From the NCBI GenBank assembly GCA_030427825.1, contig JAUICO010000004.1, positions 1 to 64,000 of the forward strand: a stretch of 64,000 bases of DNA, given 5' to 3'. The translations under genes and the position numbers were made by a program. Source of the DNA: a bacterium (GTDB lineage: Bacteria > Myxococcota_A > Bradymonadia > REDH01). The notes under the pieces were generated by a model. That model was not told where the DNA came from. It saw only the letters and a list, made by a program, of their open reading frames with translations, and searched no databases. Positions 1 through 8,316 of this stretch are shown here, in pieces. Positions within the stretch are counted from its first letter, which is position 1. Each line of letters begins with the position of its first letter.

Positions 1-79
1 CCGCGATACCGATCGCCGCGAGATAGCAGAAGTACACTGCCCGCAGCACATGTGCCGCTCTTTGGTCCGCAGATTCCAC
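1..79 (-). CDS. Start of a leftward membrane protein, possibly an MFS transporter (partial)
   Basis: The first 79 bases read leftward as the beginning of a gene that leaves the window at base 1. A GTG at 79 is preceded by an A/G-rich Shine-Dalgarno-like stretch (AGGGGGG, four bases upstream). The 26 visible residues are a short polar N-terminus followed by the start of a hydrophobic helix (LRAVYFCYLAAIGIA), which resembles the first helix of MFS_1-like transporters. A later GTG at 49 is an alternative start. The gene would be divergent from the DUF6178 gene, so bases 80-220 would hold both promoters. Too little is visible to be sure of the family, or even that this is a gene. Confidence 0.4.
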   Translation of the reverse strand, partial: MESADQRAAHVLRAVYFCYLAAIGIA

Positions 80-220
80 GCGGCCCCCCTGGTCGCTACC
101 GTGTGCCCGCGCAACCACGACGCCCGGTCCCGGTCCGCGTACATTCGAGGCGCCCGGTGGCGCATCGGACAGGGAGCCGGGGGTTGACGGCACCCGCCGG
201 CGTGACAAAGGCGCTCGACG

Positions 221-1966
221 ATGACGGATTTCTACGAACTGACGCGACGCGACTCCATCACCGGCGAGGTCGTCCCTGTGCCGGCGACGGAACGTGTCGC
301 TGCGCTCATTGAGCACCCGCAGACACGCGAACTGGTTCGGTCGATGGATCCGCAGGCCTTCTTCGGACTGGTCAAAGAAGCGGGCATCAACGAGACGTCG
401 GACCTCGTGCTCATGGCGACGCCGGAGCAGCAGCAGGCGATCATCGACTTCGACGCGTGGCGCCGCGACGAGCTGCAGCTGGGCTCTGTCACGGAGTGGC
501 TGCGCGTCCTTGTCCAGCTCGACGACGACGGATTCGAGTCCCTGGTGCGCACCCTCGACCCCCAGCTGATCGCGACCTGGCTGCGTGAGCAGGCAGCGAT
601 CCTACAATGGGAAGAAGACGAAGGCGTGATCGACGCCATCGAAGGGAGCTTCATCTCGTCGCCCGATGGGGTCTATGCGATCATCATTCCGGACGACGAT
701 CAGGATCTCGCGCCTCTGATCCGCCACGTGCTCGAGCGCCTCTATGCTATCGACCTCGCGGCGGCGAGCCACATGCTTGAGACCGTGCGATGGGAACTGA
801 CCAGCAGCATGGTCGAGCACCTCTATCGGACCCGCAACGCGCGCCTCGGAGATCTCGGCTTCGCGAGCTTCGAGGAGTCACTCGAAGTCTATGCGTGGCA
901 GGAGCCGGCCGCGTGGGCGAAGGCGACGCGCGAGAAGATCGAGGCCGGCGCCGACACCGTCGATGTCGGTGGGCTCAGCCCCATCGACCTTCAGCTACAG
1001 GTTCTTGAGGCCGAGCGATTCTCGACGCAGCCGGGCATGTTTACGCGCGCCCTGGCGCACCTTCCGGCCCTCGAAGAACCCGAGACCCTGGGCCCTCGCG
1101 TCGACTCGATCATGTCCCAGTTCCGGGCAGTTACGAACCGTGCGCAGGCTGCCAACCTCAGCAACGCCGGTGACACGTGGGCAGCACGTACCGCTGCCGA
1201 GAGCGCGTCGAAGTACATCGGGATTGCGCTTGAGATGCTCGGCGACGAGCGCGTTGCCGCGGAAGCGCTGCGCACTGTCCCGCTGAGCACGCTCCACCGC
1301 GTCGGATTCAGCGCGACGGCCCAGCTCGCTGCGCAGGCGACAGCCCTGACAAAGCGAGGCAACATCACACTGACCGATGAGCCGCGATCGATGCTGAGTG
1401 CCGGTGACGCTGATCTCTTCGCCGGCCTGGCGGCGGCGCGACCGGTGCGCAGCGCCGACAGTGGAATGCCCTTCAGCAGCTTCGCAGACATTCAGAGCGC
1501 CGCGAACCGTCTGGGGATCGTCGCGTTCACTGAGCTCCTTCTCTTTCACGGGCTCGGCGTCGATCGAAGCGCGTTGGTCGAGCTGGCGTACGACCGTCAG
1601 CGCTGCCTGAACCTGCCGGAGTCCATCACCCTGCGCACGGTGACGACCACCCTGCTCTTCGCACATATCGATGGCGAACGGGCGAGCGAGATCGACACCC
1701 TCGCGCCGGTATCGCGAGGCCGCTTCGCCTCCGTCCTCGAACAGGCACACGCGGACGGAGATCCACACCATTTTTTCGACAATCAGCTGCGCGAGATGAT
1801 CGCCGGCTCACGGGCCACGGACAGCGGCCTGGACGCGTTGGCGCGCTCATTTGTATCCGAGACCGCGCTTTGGCTCGCGGACGAGCTCGGGCAGACTCGC
1901 GTGCCACCGGACGTCAACGTTGCCACGGAGCTGGCATTGATTTCGCCCGACTACGCACAGGGATAA
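221..1966 (+). CDS. DUF6178 family protein
   Basis: A 581-residue soluble, acidic protein without signal peptide or membrane segments. It opens with a basic region (TRRDSITGE) and then runs as helical repeats. Phrases such as LMATPEQQQAIIDFD and a long run around 'WLRVLVQLDDDGFESLVRTLDP' match what I remember of DUF6178 proteins from deltaproteobacterial lineages, which have no known biochemical role. The ATG at 221 is the first start in a well-open high-GC3 frame. It lies 64 bases before a lipoprotein gene on the same strand and may share transcription with it. The function is unknown. The family call is from memory and moderately secure, and the coding call is strong. Confidence 0.85.
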   Translation: MTDFYELTRRDSITGEVVPVPATERVAALIEHPQTRELVRSMDPQAFFGLVKEAGINETSDLVLMATPEQQQAIIDFDAWRRDELQLGSVTEWLRVLVQLDDDGFESLVRTLDPQLIATWLREQAAILQWEEDEGVIDAIEGSFISSPDGVYAIIIPDDDQDLAPLIRHVLERLYAIDLAAASHMLETVRWELTSSMVEHLYRTRNARLGDLGFASFEESLEVYAWQEPAAWAKATREKIEAGADTVDVGGLSPIDLQLQVLEAERFSTQPGMFTRALAHLPALEEPETLGPRVDSIMSQFRAVTNRAQAANLSNAGDTWAARTAAESASKYIGIALEMLGDERVAAEALRTVPLSTLHRVGFSATAQLAAQATALTKRGNITLTDEPRSMLSAGDADLFAGLAAARPVRSADSGMPFSSFADIQSAANRLGIVAFTELLLFHGLGVDRSALVELAYDRQRCLNLPESITLRTVTTTLLFAHIDGERASEIDTLAPVSRGRFASVLEQAHADGDPHHFFDNQLREMIAGSRATDSGLDALARSFVSETALWLADELGQTRVPPDVNVATELALISPDYAQG

Positions 1967-2030
1967 CGCGTCACGTCGGCCAATTGCGCAGGCAGCTCGC
2001 GGCGCACGCCGGACAATACGGAGCATTCGG

Positions 2031-2732
2031 ATGATGAAACGATTTCAGATTGCGCTCACGCTCACAGCCACCGCGCTGGCTGCGCTGCTGCTGGCGGTCG
2101 CCTGCGAAGCCCCTCCGGCTGACGAAGCTGCTGTGGAGGCGTCAACGAACGGCTCTGCCGAGTCCGCCGCCGAGGGAGGCACCGCCGACGAAGCGGACGA
2201 TCATGCGACAGACAGCGCCGCAGCGGCGGACAGCCGGCCAACGTCGGCGCCCGCCTCACAACCCGCCGACGACGAGCGCGCGGCTCGCGGCTACGGCAGC
2301 ACGCCGGCGAACATCGCGGCCGGTGCGACGCGCCACTACGGCGCAGACTTCACGATCGCCACGCCGCCGCTATCGTTGCATGAAGCGATCGAGACCTGCG
2401 GCGACAACGGCAGCACCTGTAAGCTTACGGGGACGATCGCGAGCTCGTGCCAGACGCGCGGCTGCTGGTTCGTACTCAACGCGCCTGACGTCGATCGCGT
2501 CGTTCGCATCCGCATGCAGGACTACGGATTCTTCGTGCCACGAAACTCCGCCGGCGCGACGGCGATCGTCGAGGGGACGATTGAAGCGATGACCCTGCCG
2601 ATTGAGATGGCACGCCACTACGCAGAAGACGCGGTTCGCGATGGCGAAGAGCCGCGCGAGGTCACCGGACCTGAGGAGGCGTGGCAGATTACGATCACCG
2701 GCGCCCTGCTGACGATGCCTTCAGACGGCTGA
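2031..2732 (+). CDS. Lipoprotein with DUF4920-like domain
   Basis: A 233-residue predicted lipoprotein. The N-terminus has a basic start, a hydrophobic stretch and the lipobox LAVAC (about residues 21-25), so it should be lipidated and exported. Residues about 26-85 form a low-complexity Ala/Asp/Glu/Ser/Thr linker. From about residue 105 there is a compact domain with the phrases CKLTGTIASSCQTRGCWFVL and VRIRMQDYGFFVP, which resembles DUF4920, a domain of small exported proteins with conserved cysteines and possible metal or redox roles. The gene follows the DUF6178 gene at a short distance. It converges on aroB, and the last 12 bases of the two coding regions overlap. The start at 2031 is the first of two ATGs and gives a proper signal peptide. 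Confidence 0.85.
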   Translation: MMKRFQIALTLTATALAALLLAVACEAPPADEAAVEASTNGSAESAAEGGTADEADDHATDSAAAADSRPTSAPASQPADDERAARGYGSTPANIAAGATRHYGADFTIATPPLSLHEAIETCGDNGSTCKLTGTIASSCQTRGCWFVLNAPDVDRVVRIRMQDYGFFVPRNSAGATAIVEGTIEAMTLPIEMARHYAEDAVRDGEEPREVTGPEEAWQITITGALLTMPSDG

Positions 2733-3830
2733 GCGGCGGCGCTCGAAGAAGCCTCGCAACTCGTCCCAGTCGGTGAGTCGGCCGAAACAGCGGCCGGGAC
2801 CGGCGCAGAGAATCAGCTTCACCTGATCACCGTCCCGCTTCTTGTCGCGGAACATCGGTTCAAGCCACTCGTCGACGGACATCGGCGGCGGTTCCACCGG
2901 CAGGCCGAGGGCGGCGTTTGTCGCGCGGACCATATCCACCACCGAGCTGTCGGCCTCGCCGACCTCAACCGAGAATTCGGCGGCGAGGACCATGCCGGCG
3001 GCGACAGCTTCGCCGTGGGTCCAGACGCCGTACCCGCCTGCGTGTTCGATCGCGTGACCGAATGTGTGGCCGAGGTTGAGTAGGCTTCGCAGACCGCGCT
3101 CGAGGACATCTTCGCTTACGATGCGGGCCTTCAAGCCGGCGCCGATACGAGCCGCCGCCTCAAGAGCGATGGGGTCCTTTTTCAGCGCGTCGGCAGCGAC
3201 AGACTGCAGCGTTTCGACGGCGTCGTCACCGTCGATGAGAGCCGACTTCACCACCTCTGCCATACCCGAGATGAGCTCGCGTTCGCTGAGGGTCTGTAGT
3301 GTCGAGACCCAGCAGATTACGGCCTCGGGCTGGTAGAAGGCGCCCGCCAGATTCTTGCCGGCCGGCAGATTTACGCCCGTCTTGCCCCCGATCGCGGCGT
3401 CGGACATCGCGAGCATCGTCGTCGGAACCTGCACGAAACGAATGCCACGCATGACGGTCGCGGCGACGAAACCGGCGAGATCGCCGGTGACGCCACCGCC
3501 GAGAGCTACGATGCAGTCGCCGCGGTCGATATCGTCCTCGAATATCTGCGCCCAGAGACTGCTCACGGTCTCAATGCGCTTCGACGCTTCGCCTGCCGAA
3601 AAAGTGAGGCCACGTGCGCTTCGCTCCATCCCCTGCAGCGCCGCCACGAGGTCTGCCTGGTACAAGGCAGCGACGGTCGCGTCTGAGATGACGACGATGC
3701 GCCCATCGGGCACCGATTCGACGATCGCAGCCGCGACATCCTTCGCGTCGCCGTGGGTAAACGAGACAGGATAACGCACGGTCCCTGTGTCAACGAAGTA
3801 GTTTTTCTCGGTACCGGTCGACGATGTCAC
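2721..3830 (-). CDS. aroB: 3-dehydroquinate synthase
   Basis: The second enzyme of the shikimate pathway, a cytosolic NAD- and Zn-dependent enzyme that closes DAHP to 3-dehydroquinate. The 369 residues carry the family landmarks: the nucleotide-binding GGGVTGDLAGFVAATVMRG (about residues 110-128), PTTMLAMSDAAIGGKTGVN (about 136-154), the metal-binding glutamate in ELISGMAEVVK, and the metal histidines in LNLGHTFGHAIEH and the following WTHGEAVAAGM. The chosen start is a GTG inside the 3' end of aroK, a 41-base overlap that suggests translational coupling. It is the last gene of a pilMNO-aroK-aroB run. Its stop overlaps the end of the convergent lipoprotein gene by 12 bases. Confidence 0.96.
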   Translation of the reverse strand: MTSSTGTEKNYFVDTGTVRYPVSFTHGDAKDVAAAIVESVPDGRIVVISDATVAALYQADLVAALQGMERSARGLTFSAGEASKRIETVSSLWAQIFEDDIDRGDCIVALGGGVTGDLAGFVAATVMRGIRFVQVPTTMLAMSDAAIGGKTGVNLPAGKNLAGAFYQPEAVICWVSTLQTLSERELISGMAEVVKSALIDGDDAVETLQSVAADALKKDPIALEAAARIGAGLKARIVSEDVLERGLRSLLNLGHTFGHAIEHAGGYGVWTHGEAVAAGMVLAAEFSVEVGEADSSVVDMVRATNAALGLPVEPPPMSVDEWLEPMFRDKKRDGDQVKLILCAGPGRCFGRLTDWDELRGFFERRRSAV

Positions 3831-4383
3831 GCGCGATCTCTTCGGGGGTTCGGTCCGCCGTCGGGACCATCAATTCGGCTCGCCGATATACCGGATCGCG
3901 CTCTTCGAGCAACGCCGTAAGGCGCGCCATCGGATCGGCCACGTCGAGTAGAGGCCTGCGCGGGCCCGGTGCCGCCTCAATGCGCGACAGCGATTGTGCC
4001 GCGTCGGCATGCAGGTACACCGAGAGAACCGTCGGCGCGGCGCAGAGCGCGCGCACAGAGTCCGTCATGAAGGCGCCGCCGCCGAGCGCGAGGACGATCG
4101 ATGATTCGCCGGTGAGAAGGGTGTCGGCTTCGGCGGCTTCGATGACGCGGAACGCTGCTTCGCCGTCTTCGTCGAAGATCTGGCCCGGGGATCGACCGGT
4201 CTGCGCGTGGATGTGGGCGTCGAGATCAACAAAAGGCAGACGGATCCGTTCGGCGATCTGCCGGCCAACCGTCGATTTTCCGGCACCCATCGGGCCCGCC
4301 AGCACCACGCTCAGTGAGGGCCGTGCGTCGTCTTTCGCGTGGTTGGACGAGGTCCCATCACAATTCGTGCTCGTCCTCTTCAA
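3790..4383 (-). CDS. aroK: Shikimate kinase
   Basis: Phosphorylates shikimate at O3 with ATP. Walker A is GPMGAGKSTVG, followed by the shikimate-binding VDLDAHIHAQTGRSPGQIF, the GGG motif LALGGGAF, and the lid region with RRPLLD. The longest plausible frame starts at a TTG (4383) that has a GAGGG Shine-Dalgarno-like sequence between the pilO stop and the start, giving 197 residues. The family usually starts only a few residues before Walker A, so a GTG near 4308 (about 172 residues) is a real alternative. The gene lies between pilO and aroB on the same strand. That order recalls the pilMNOPQ-aroK-aroB arrangement of Gammaproteobacteria, here without pilP and pilQ. Confidence 0.94.
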   Translation of the reverse strand: MKRTSTNCDGTSSNHAKDDARPSLSVVLAGPMGAGKSTVGRQIAERIRLPFVDLDAHIHAQTGRSPGQIFDEDGEAAFRVIEAAEADTLLTGESSIVLALGGGAFMTDSVRALCAAPTVLSVYLHADAAQSLSRIEAAPGPRRPLLDVADPMARLTALLEERDPVYRRAELMVPTADRTPEEIARDIVDRYREKLLR

Positions 4384-4408
4384 GATCTCTGCCCTCTACC
4401 CGGTTCCC

Positions 4409-5257
4409 CTACTCTGGGGCCTCGTCGTCGACCACGCTCGGGTCTGCCGGGTCGTTCGCTCCGGTTTCCCTGTCACCGGCCTCACGTTCCGCGGCGGCTT
4501 CGGCGGCGGCGGCGGCGGCGGCGTCTGCAGCCGCCTGTTGTTCAGCGGCGTAGACGGCGAGCTGCTGCCGGTATTCAGAGCAGGGTTCCGGAATCGCCCG
4601 CTGGCTGTCGCCGGCGAAGTATCCGTTTACGACCCAGCTCACGTCAAACTCCGGAGGGCCGGGAGGCGGGATCGTCTGTCCGTCCTCGCGCATGCGTCGT
4701 TCTCTGCGACGTCGGCGGCGTTCATCCGCCGCGGACTCGACCACCTCGGCGACGGGTTGCCACTGCATATCCGATACGGTCACGACCCGGGGAAGAATAC
4801 CGATCAGTCCGATGAGAACACGAAGTTCCCTCTCTGTCGCACGAAAACTCATGGCCACGGGAACCACGCTGAAGTCAGAGCCGTGCAGTGTCTCGAGCAC
4901 CTGGGACTCACCGGGCGTGACTCCGGCGCGCAGGGCCAGGTCGTTCAGGCTGTCGTGCAGTTCTTCGGCACCGGCCTCTGCGGGCAGCTCCCGCTGTCGG
5001 TCCATTCTTCGACGGCAGAGATCGAGAAGCGCGCGATCGGTGCTCGCGATGCGCCCTCTGGGATCCCGCTGGCTCGCACGTTCTGCACGGATCGCGGCCA
5101 GCTCTGCTTCGCCGTCGGCAATTCGCCCCTCAAGGGGTTGGTAGAGCAGAGAATACCAGCCGGCGATCGCCAGGCCGGCGAGCAGCAGCGCGCCGAAGAG
5201 GATGGCTCCCCAGCGGCGGTAGGGTTCGGGGCGGTCAAACTCGTCGTCGTATCTCAC
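4409..5257 (-). CDS. pilO: Type IV pilus inner-membrane protein PilO, with Ala-rich C-terminal tail
   Basis: A bitopic inner-membrane protein of the pilus alignment complex. A short cytoplasmic N-terminus (MRYDDEFDRPEPYRRW) is followed by one membrane segment (about residues 18-38), a periplasmic coiled coil (about 40-115) and the ferredoxin-like PilO domain (about 120-185, with FRATERELRVLIGLIGILPR). The frame continues for about 80 residues beyond a normal PilO as an acidic tail containing a poly-Ala run, encoded by a (GCC)n tract at about 4500-4545. The start overlaps the pilN stop by four bases (ATGA). No pilP follows. Identification rests on order and topology more than on sequence. Confidence 0.85.
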   Translation of the reverse strand: MRYDDEFDRPEPYRRWGAILFGALLLAGLAIAGWYSLLYQPLEGRIADGEAELAAIRAERASQRDPRGRIASTDRALLDLCRRRMDRQRELPAEAGAEELHDSLNDLALRAGVTPGESQVLETLHGSDFSVVPVAMSFRATERELRVLIGLIGILPRVVTVSDMQWQPVAEVVESAADERRRRRRERRMREDGQTIPPPGPPEFDVSWVVNGYFAGDSQRAIPEPCSEYRQQLAVYAAEQQAAADAAAAAAAEAAAEREAGDRETGANDPADPSVVDDEAPE

Positions 5258-5883
5258 GGCGATACCCCCGGCGAAACCAGCCTTGCGGACGCTCTGAACC
5301 CGAAACGTGTGTCGCGCCCGCGAGAGCCTTCGATGGCGGTGAAGTTCTCGACTCGCAGGTCGCGAAGGTGCGGCGAGCTCGCCAGTCGAGTCTGGTACTC
5401 GACGATGTCGTCGGCTGACGACGCGCTTCCGGTAATGATGAGGCGCCCATCGAGCTCGCGAGCGCCGGCGAGCTGTAGCGCTGACGGGTCCCAGCTCAGG
5501 TCCCAGCCCCGCCTGGTGAGTCGGTTCGCGTCACGGCGTGCCAGAGCGCGGTCCGTCATCGCGTGCAGATCGTTCACCATCGCGCCGAGGTCGGCGCGGC
5601 GGCTTGCGAGCCCGTCGAAGCGAGCCTGAGTCTCCATCGCCAGGTCCCGCTTCGCCTGCAGAGATTCAAGGCGGGTTTGATCAGCGACCAGCTCTCGAAG
5701 CGAGCCCCGCTCCTCCTCAACCAGCCGCCATACCTCGCGGTACTCGCTGTGGCGCTCTTCGTGCATGAACGCGATCCCGCCGAGAACGACGATCGCAATC
5801 AATGTGGCGAGGATCCACGGCACGCCGGAGGGCTCCGGCATCTGCACCGCAGGTTCGGGTTTGATCAGATTGACGCGGATCAA
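5254..5883 (-). CDS. pilN: Type IV pilus assembly protein PilN
   Basis: Inner-membrane partner of PilM and PilO, 209 residues. The N-terminal MIRVNLIKPE is the conserved short cytoplasmic peptide that docks into PilM. One membrane helix follows (about residues 25-42), then a periplasmic coiled coil (about 45-110) and a C-terminal PilN fold containing RLIITGSASSADDIVEYQTRLASSP and LRDLRVENFTAIE, typical of the domain that dimerises with PilO. The start overlaps the pilM stop, and the stop overlaps the pilO start (ATGA). The three genes therefore form one translationally coupled unit. Confidence 0.9.
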   Translation of the reverse strand: MIRVNLIKPEPAVQMPEPSGVPWILATLIAIVVLGGIAFMHEERHSEYREVWRLVEEERGSLRELVADQTRLESLQAKRDLAMETQARFDGLASRRADLGAMVNDLHAMTDRALARRDANRLTRRGWDLSWDPSALQLAGARELDGRLIITGSASSADDIVEYQTRLASSPHLRDLRVENFTAIEGSRGRDTRFGFRASARLVSPGVSP

Positions 5884-6932
5884 TGGACGTCCTCCGCGCG
5901 CAGGGCAAGACCCACCGCGATCGCGGCCGATGCGGAAACGGAGTCGAGATAGTCGCCGGTAAATTCGCGGGCGTCGATGTGGATTCGCGCGAAGGGGTCG
6001 AAGCGCTCAACATCGCAGTCGGCGACCTCAGAGAGTGCTGTCCGCAACGCGGAGAGATCGCTCGAACGGCCGGCCATGTAAATGCGATCGACAGCGTCGA
6101 TCGAATGCGCCTGCAGCATCTCTTCCAGAGCGCCCGCGATGCGGCTCGCGACCTGGCGACACGCCAGGTCCATGACGTCCTGCACATCGCGTGGAACGAC
6201 GCCGTCGCCGCTGCTGCCATAGGTTCCGCCGACCTTGTAGGATTCGGCTTCAACCTGCGACAGGCCCAGCTCTGTGCGAATCGCGTGGGTCACATACGCG
6301 CCACCGGTGGGCGCCCGCGAGGTACCGTAGAGCTGGTCACCGCTGACCAGAATCAGGCGCGACTCTTCGCCGCCTACATCCACCAGGGCGATGACCTCGT
6401 CGGCTCGCAGGCCGTAGGCGGCCTCCAGAGAGTTGTGCAGGCAGCACGCATCGATATCGAGCACCGAGAGCTGCAGGCCGGCAGCAGCGCCGATATCGAC
6501 CATCCGCGCGACCTTATCGGGATGCGCGCCGGCGACGATCACGTCGTCTGCGCCCGCCGCCCGCCCTTCGTCGATATCGACGATATAGTCTTCGAATTCA
6601 CCCGCCAGCGCGAGGGCAGCACGGGTTCGGATCGAGTGGGAATCCTGGGCAGAGAGGCCGTTGCCCGGCACCCGCGCGACAAAAACGCCGTCGCCGCTCA
6701 GGGCCATGGCGCATTGCTTTGTGACGATGCCGTTGCGGTCAACCAGCTCGCGCACCGCTTCGACCAACGCGTCCCGGGCGGCGACGCTGTTGTCCGAGAC
6801 GGCGTTGACGGGCAGCTCGATGGTATCGAAGACGTCGAGTGCCAGCGTACCGTCCGGCTCTCGCTTCAGCACACACGCCTTCACGCTCGTCGTCCCGACA
6901 TCAATGCCAAGCAACTGGTTATCTGACCCCAT
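5880..6932 (-). CDS. pilM: Type IV pilus assembly ATPase-fold protein PilM
   Basis: A cytoplasmic actin-fold protein that binds the PilN N-terminus and links the pilus motor to the membrane complex. The N-terminal phosphate-1 loop is LLGIDVGTTSVKACVL. A second phosphate-type loop, ALVDVGGEESRLILVSGDQLYGTSR, lies near residue 190, and the adenosine-like motif IYMAGRSSDLSALRTAL lies near residue 290. The frame stays open 21 residues further upstream, but the ATG at 6932 places the actin-fold motif where PilM normally has it and gives the usual length of about 350 residues. It is the first gene of a leftward operon pilM-pilN-pilO-aroK-aroB and is divergent from argG. Confidence 0.9.
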   Translation of the reverse strand: MGSDNQLLGIDVGTTSVKACVLKREPDGTLALDVFDTIELPVNAVSDNSVAARDALVEAVRELVDRNGIVTKQCAMALSGDGVFVARVPGNGLSAQDSHSIRTRAALALAGEFEDYIVDIDEGRAAGADDVIVAGAHPDKVARMVDIGAAAGLQLSVLDIDACCLHNSLEAAYGLRADEVIALVDVGGEESRLILVSGDQLYGTSRAPTGGAYVTHAIRTELGLSQVEAESYKVGGTYGSSGDGVVPRDVQDVMDLACRQVASRIAGALEEMLQAHSIDAVDRIYMAGRSSDLSALRTALSEVADCDVERFDPFARIHIDAREFTGDYLDSVSASAAIAVGLALRAEDVH

Positions 6933-7110
6933 CTGCACCGCCCGAACACAGGTACCGCACAGCCCCCACGATATTGCCGGCCCGGTGAGTGTCAACGTTC
7001 ACCGCGTCCGCCGAGGTCCATGATTCCCCTGGACACCCCTCTGCCTGGCAAGTAAACCGCCCTCCTTCGCGTCAACTGCCTGTTCAGGCGTACAAAAACT
7101 CAGTCAAATC

Positions 7111-8316
7111 ATGGCCGACCGACCGCGCTGCATTCTCGCCTTCTCAGGTGGACTCGACACCAGCCTCTGTGTGAGCTGGCTACGAGATGAATTCGGATAC
7201 GACGTCATCACGGCGACCGTCGACACCGGTGGTTTCGACGCCGCCGAGGTGGCCGCGATCGAAGCGCGCGCGATGGAGACCGGTGCGTTGAAGCACCTCT
7301 GCATCGACGCCACCGAAGAACTCTTCGACGATTGGATTCGCCACATGATCGCGGCGAACTACCTCAAAGGCGGCGTGTACCCGCTGAGCGTCGGCGTCGA
7401 ACGCGTCGTGCAGGCAGCGCATGTCGTAAAGATCGCCGAGGAGTTCGGCGCGGTCGCCGTCGCGCACGGGTCTACCGGTGCCGGCAACGACCAGATTCGC
7501 TTCGACGCGGTCGTGCGCACGCTGAACCCGGACCTCAAGATCCACGCCCCCATCCGAGACCTCGGCTGGAGCCGCGTGCAGGAAGCGGAGTACCTCGCTG
7601 AGCGCGGCGTCCACGTGGACCCCTCCACGACCCGCTACTCGATCAACGCCGGCCTCTGGGGCACGACCATCGGCGGCGGTGAGACGAAGACTGCCGGCGA
7701 AGAGGTCCCCGGCTCGGTATATCCGGCCACCGCCGACCCCAACGACGCACCGGCTGAGGGGATCAGCATTGATCTCGAATTCGAACGCGGTATTCCAACC
7801 TCGCTGAACGGCGAACACCTCGCCCCCATCCCGCTGCTGCGCAAGCTCGACGCAATCGCCGCAGAGCACGGCGTCGGGCGCGGCATCCACCTCGGTGACA
7901 CGATCCTCGGCATCAAGGGCCGCATCGCGTTCGAGGCGCCGGCAGCCCTCGTTGTCGTCGACGCGCACCGCGAGCTCGAGAAGCTTGTGCTGACAAAGTG
8001 GCAGCAGCTGATCAAAGACCAGGTGTCCCAGTTCTACGGACTGCACCTGCATGAAGGCCGCTACCTCGACCCGGCGATGCGCGACATCGAAGCGCTGCTG
8101 GACTCATCGCAGACGCGGGTTACCGGAAGCGTTCGAATTCGCCTGCACCGCGGGACCCATCAGGTGGTCGCGATGAACTCTCCCCACTCGCTTCTCGATG
8201 CATCGCGCGCAGCATACGGCGAAGAGACCGGGTTGTGGGACGGGCGGGACGCCGAAGGCTTCGCGCGCATCTCTGCGATTCAATCGATGCTCGCACACCG
8301 AGCTCGCCCCAAATGA
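7111..8316 (+). CDS. argG: Argininosuccinate synthase
   Basis: Condenses citrulline and aspartate with ATP, giving argininosuccinate, AMP and PPi. The 401 residues begin with the PP-loop LAFSGGLDTSLCVSWL and include VAVAHGSTGAGNDQIRFD (ATP/aspartate site) and the citrulline-binding region with YSINAGLWGTTIGGGE. Length and motifs are standard. It is the first gene of a compact rightward arginine operon. Its TGA overlaps the ATG of the next gene (ATGA at 8313-8316), indicating coupled translation. The 178-base gap to pilM on the other strand holds the divergent promoters. I could not pick out a convincing ARG box there. Confidence 0.96.
   Translation: MADRPRCILAFSGGLDTSLCVSWLRDEFGYDVITATVDTGGFDAAEVAAIEARAMETGALKHLCIDATEELFDDWIRHMIAANYLKGGVYPLSVGVERVVQAAHVVKIAEEFGAVAVAHGSTGAGNDQIRFDAVVRTLNPDLKIHAPIRDLGWSRVQEAEYLAERGVHVDPSTTRYSINAGLWGTTIGGGETKTAGEEVPGSVYPATADPNDAPAEGISIDLEFERGIPTSLNGEHLAPIPLLRKLDAIAAEHGVGRGIHLGDTILGIKGRIAFEAPAALVVVDAHRELEKLVLTKWQQLIKDQVSQFYGLHLHEGRYLDPAMRDIEALLDSSQTRVTGSVRIRLHRGTHQVVAMNSPHSLLDASRAAYGEETGLWDGRDAEGFARISAIQSMLAHRARPK

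Noticed and set aside
3824..5629. 601-codon rightward frame opposite pilN, pilO, aroK
   Set aside because: Antisense to well-supported genes and of arbitrary composition; such long open antisense frames are normal in GC-rich DNA.
6984..7003. GGTGA...TTCACC inverted repeat as an operator for argG
   Set aside because: It is partial, lies about 110 bases upstream of argG and close to the pilM start, and does not match an ARG box that I know.
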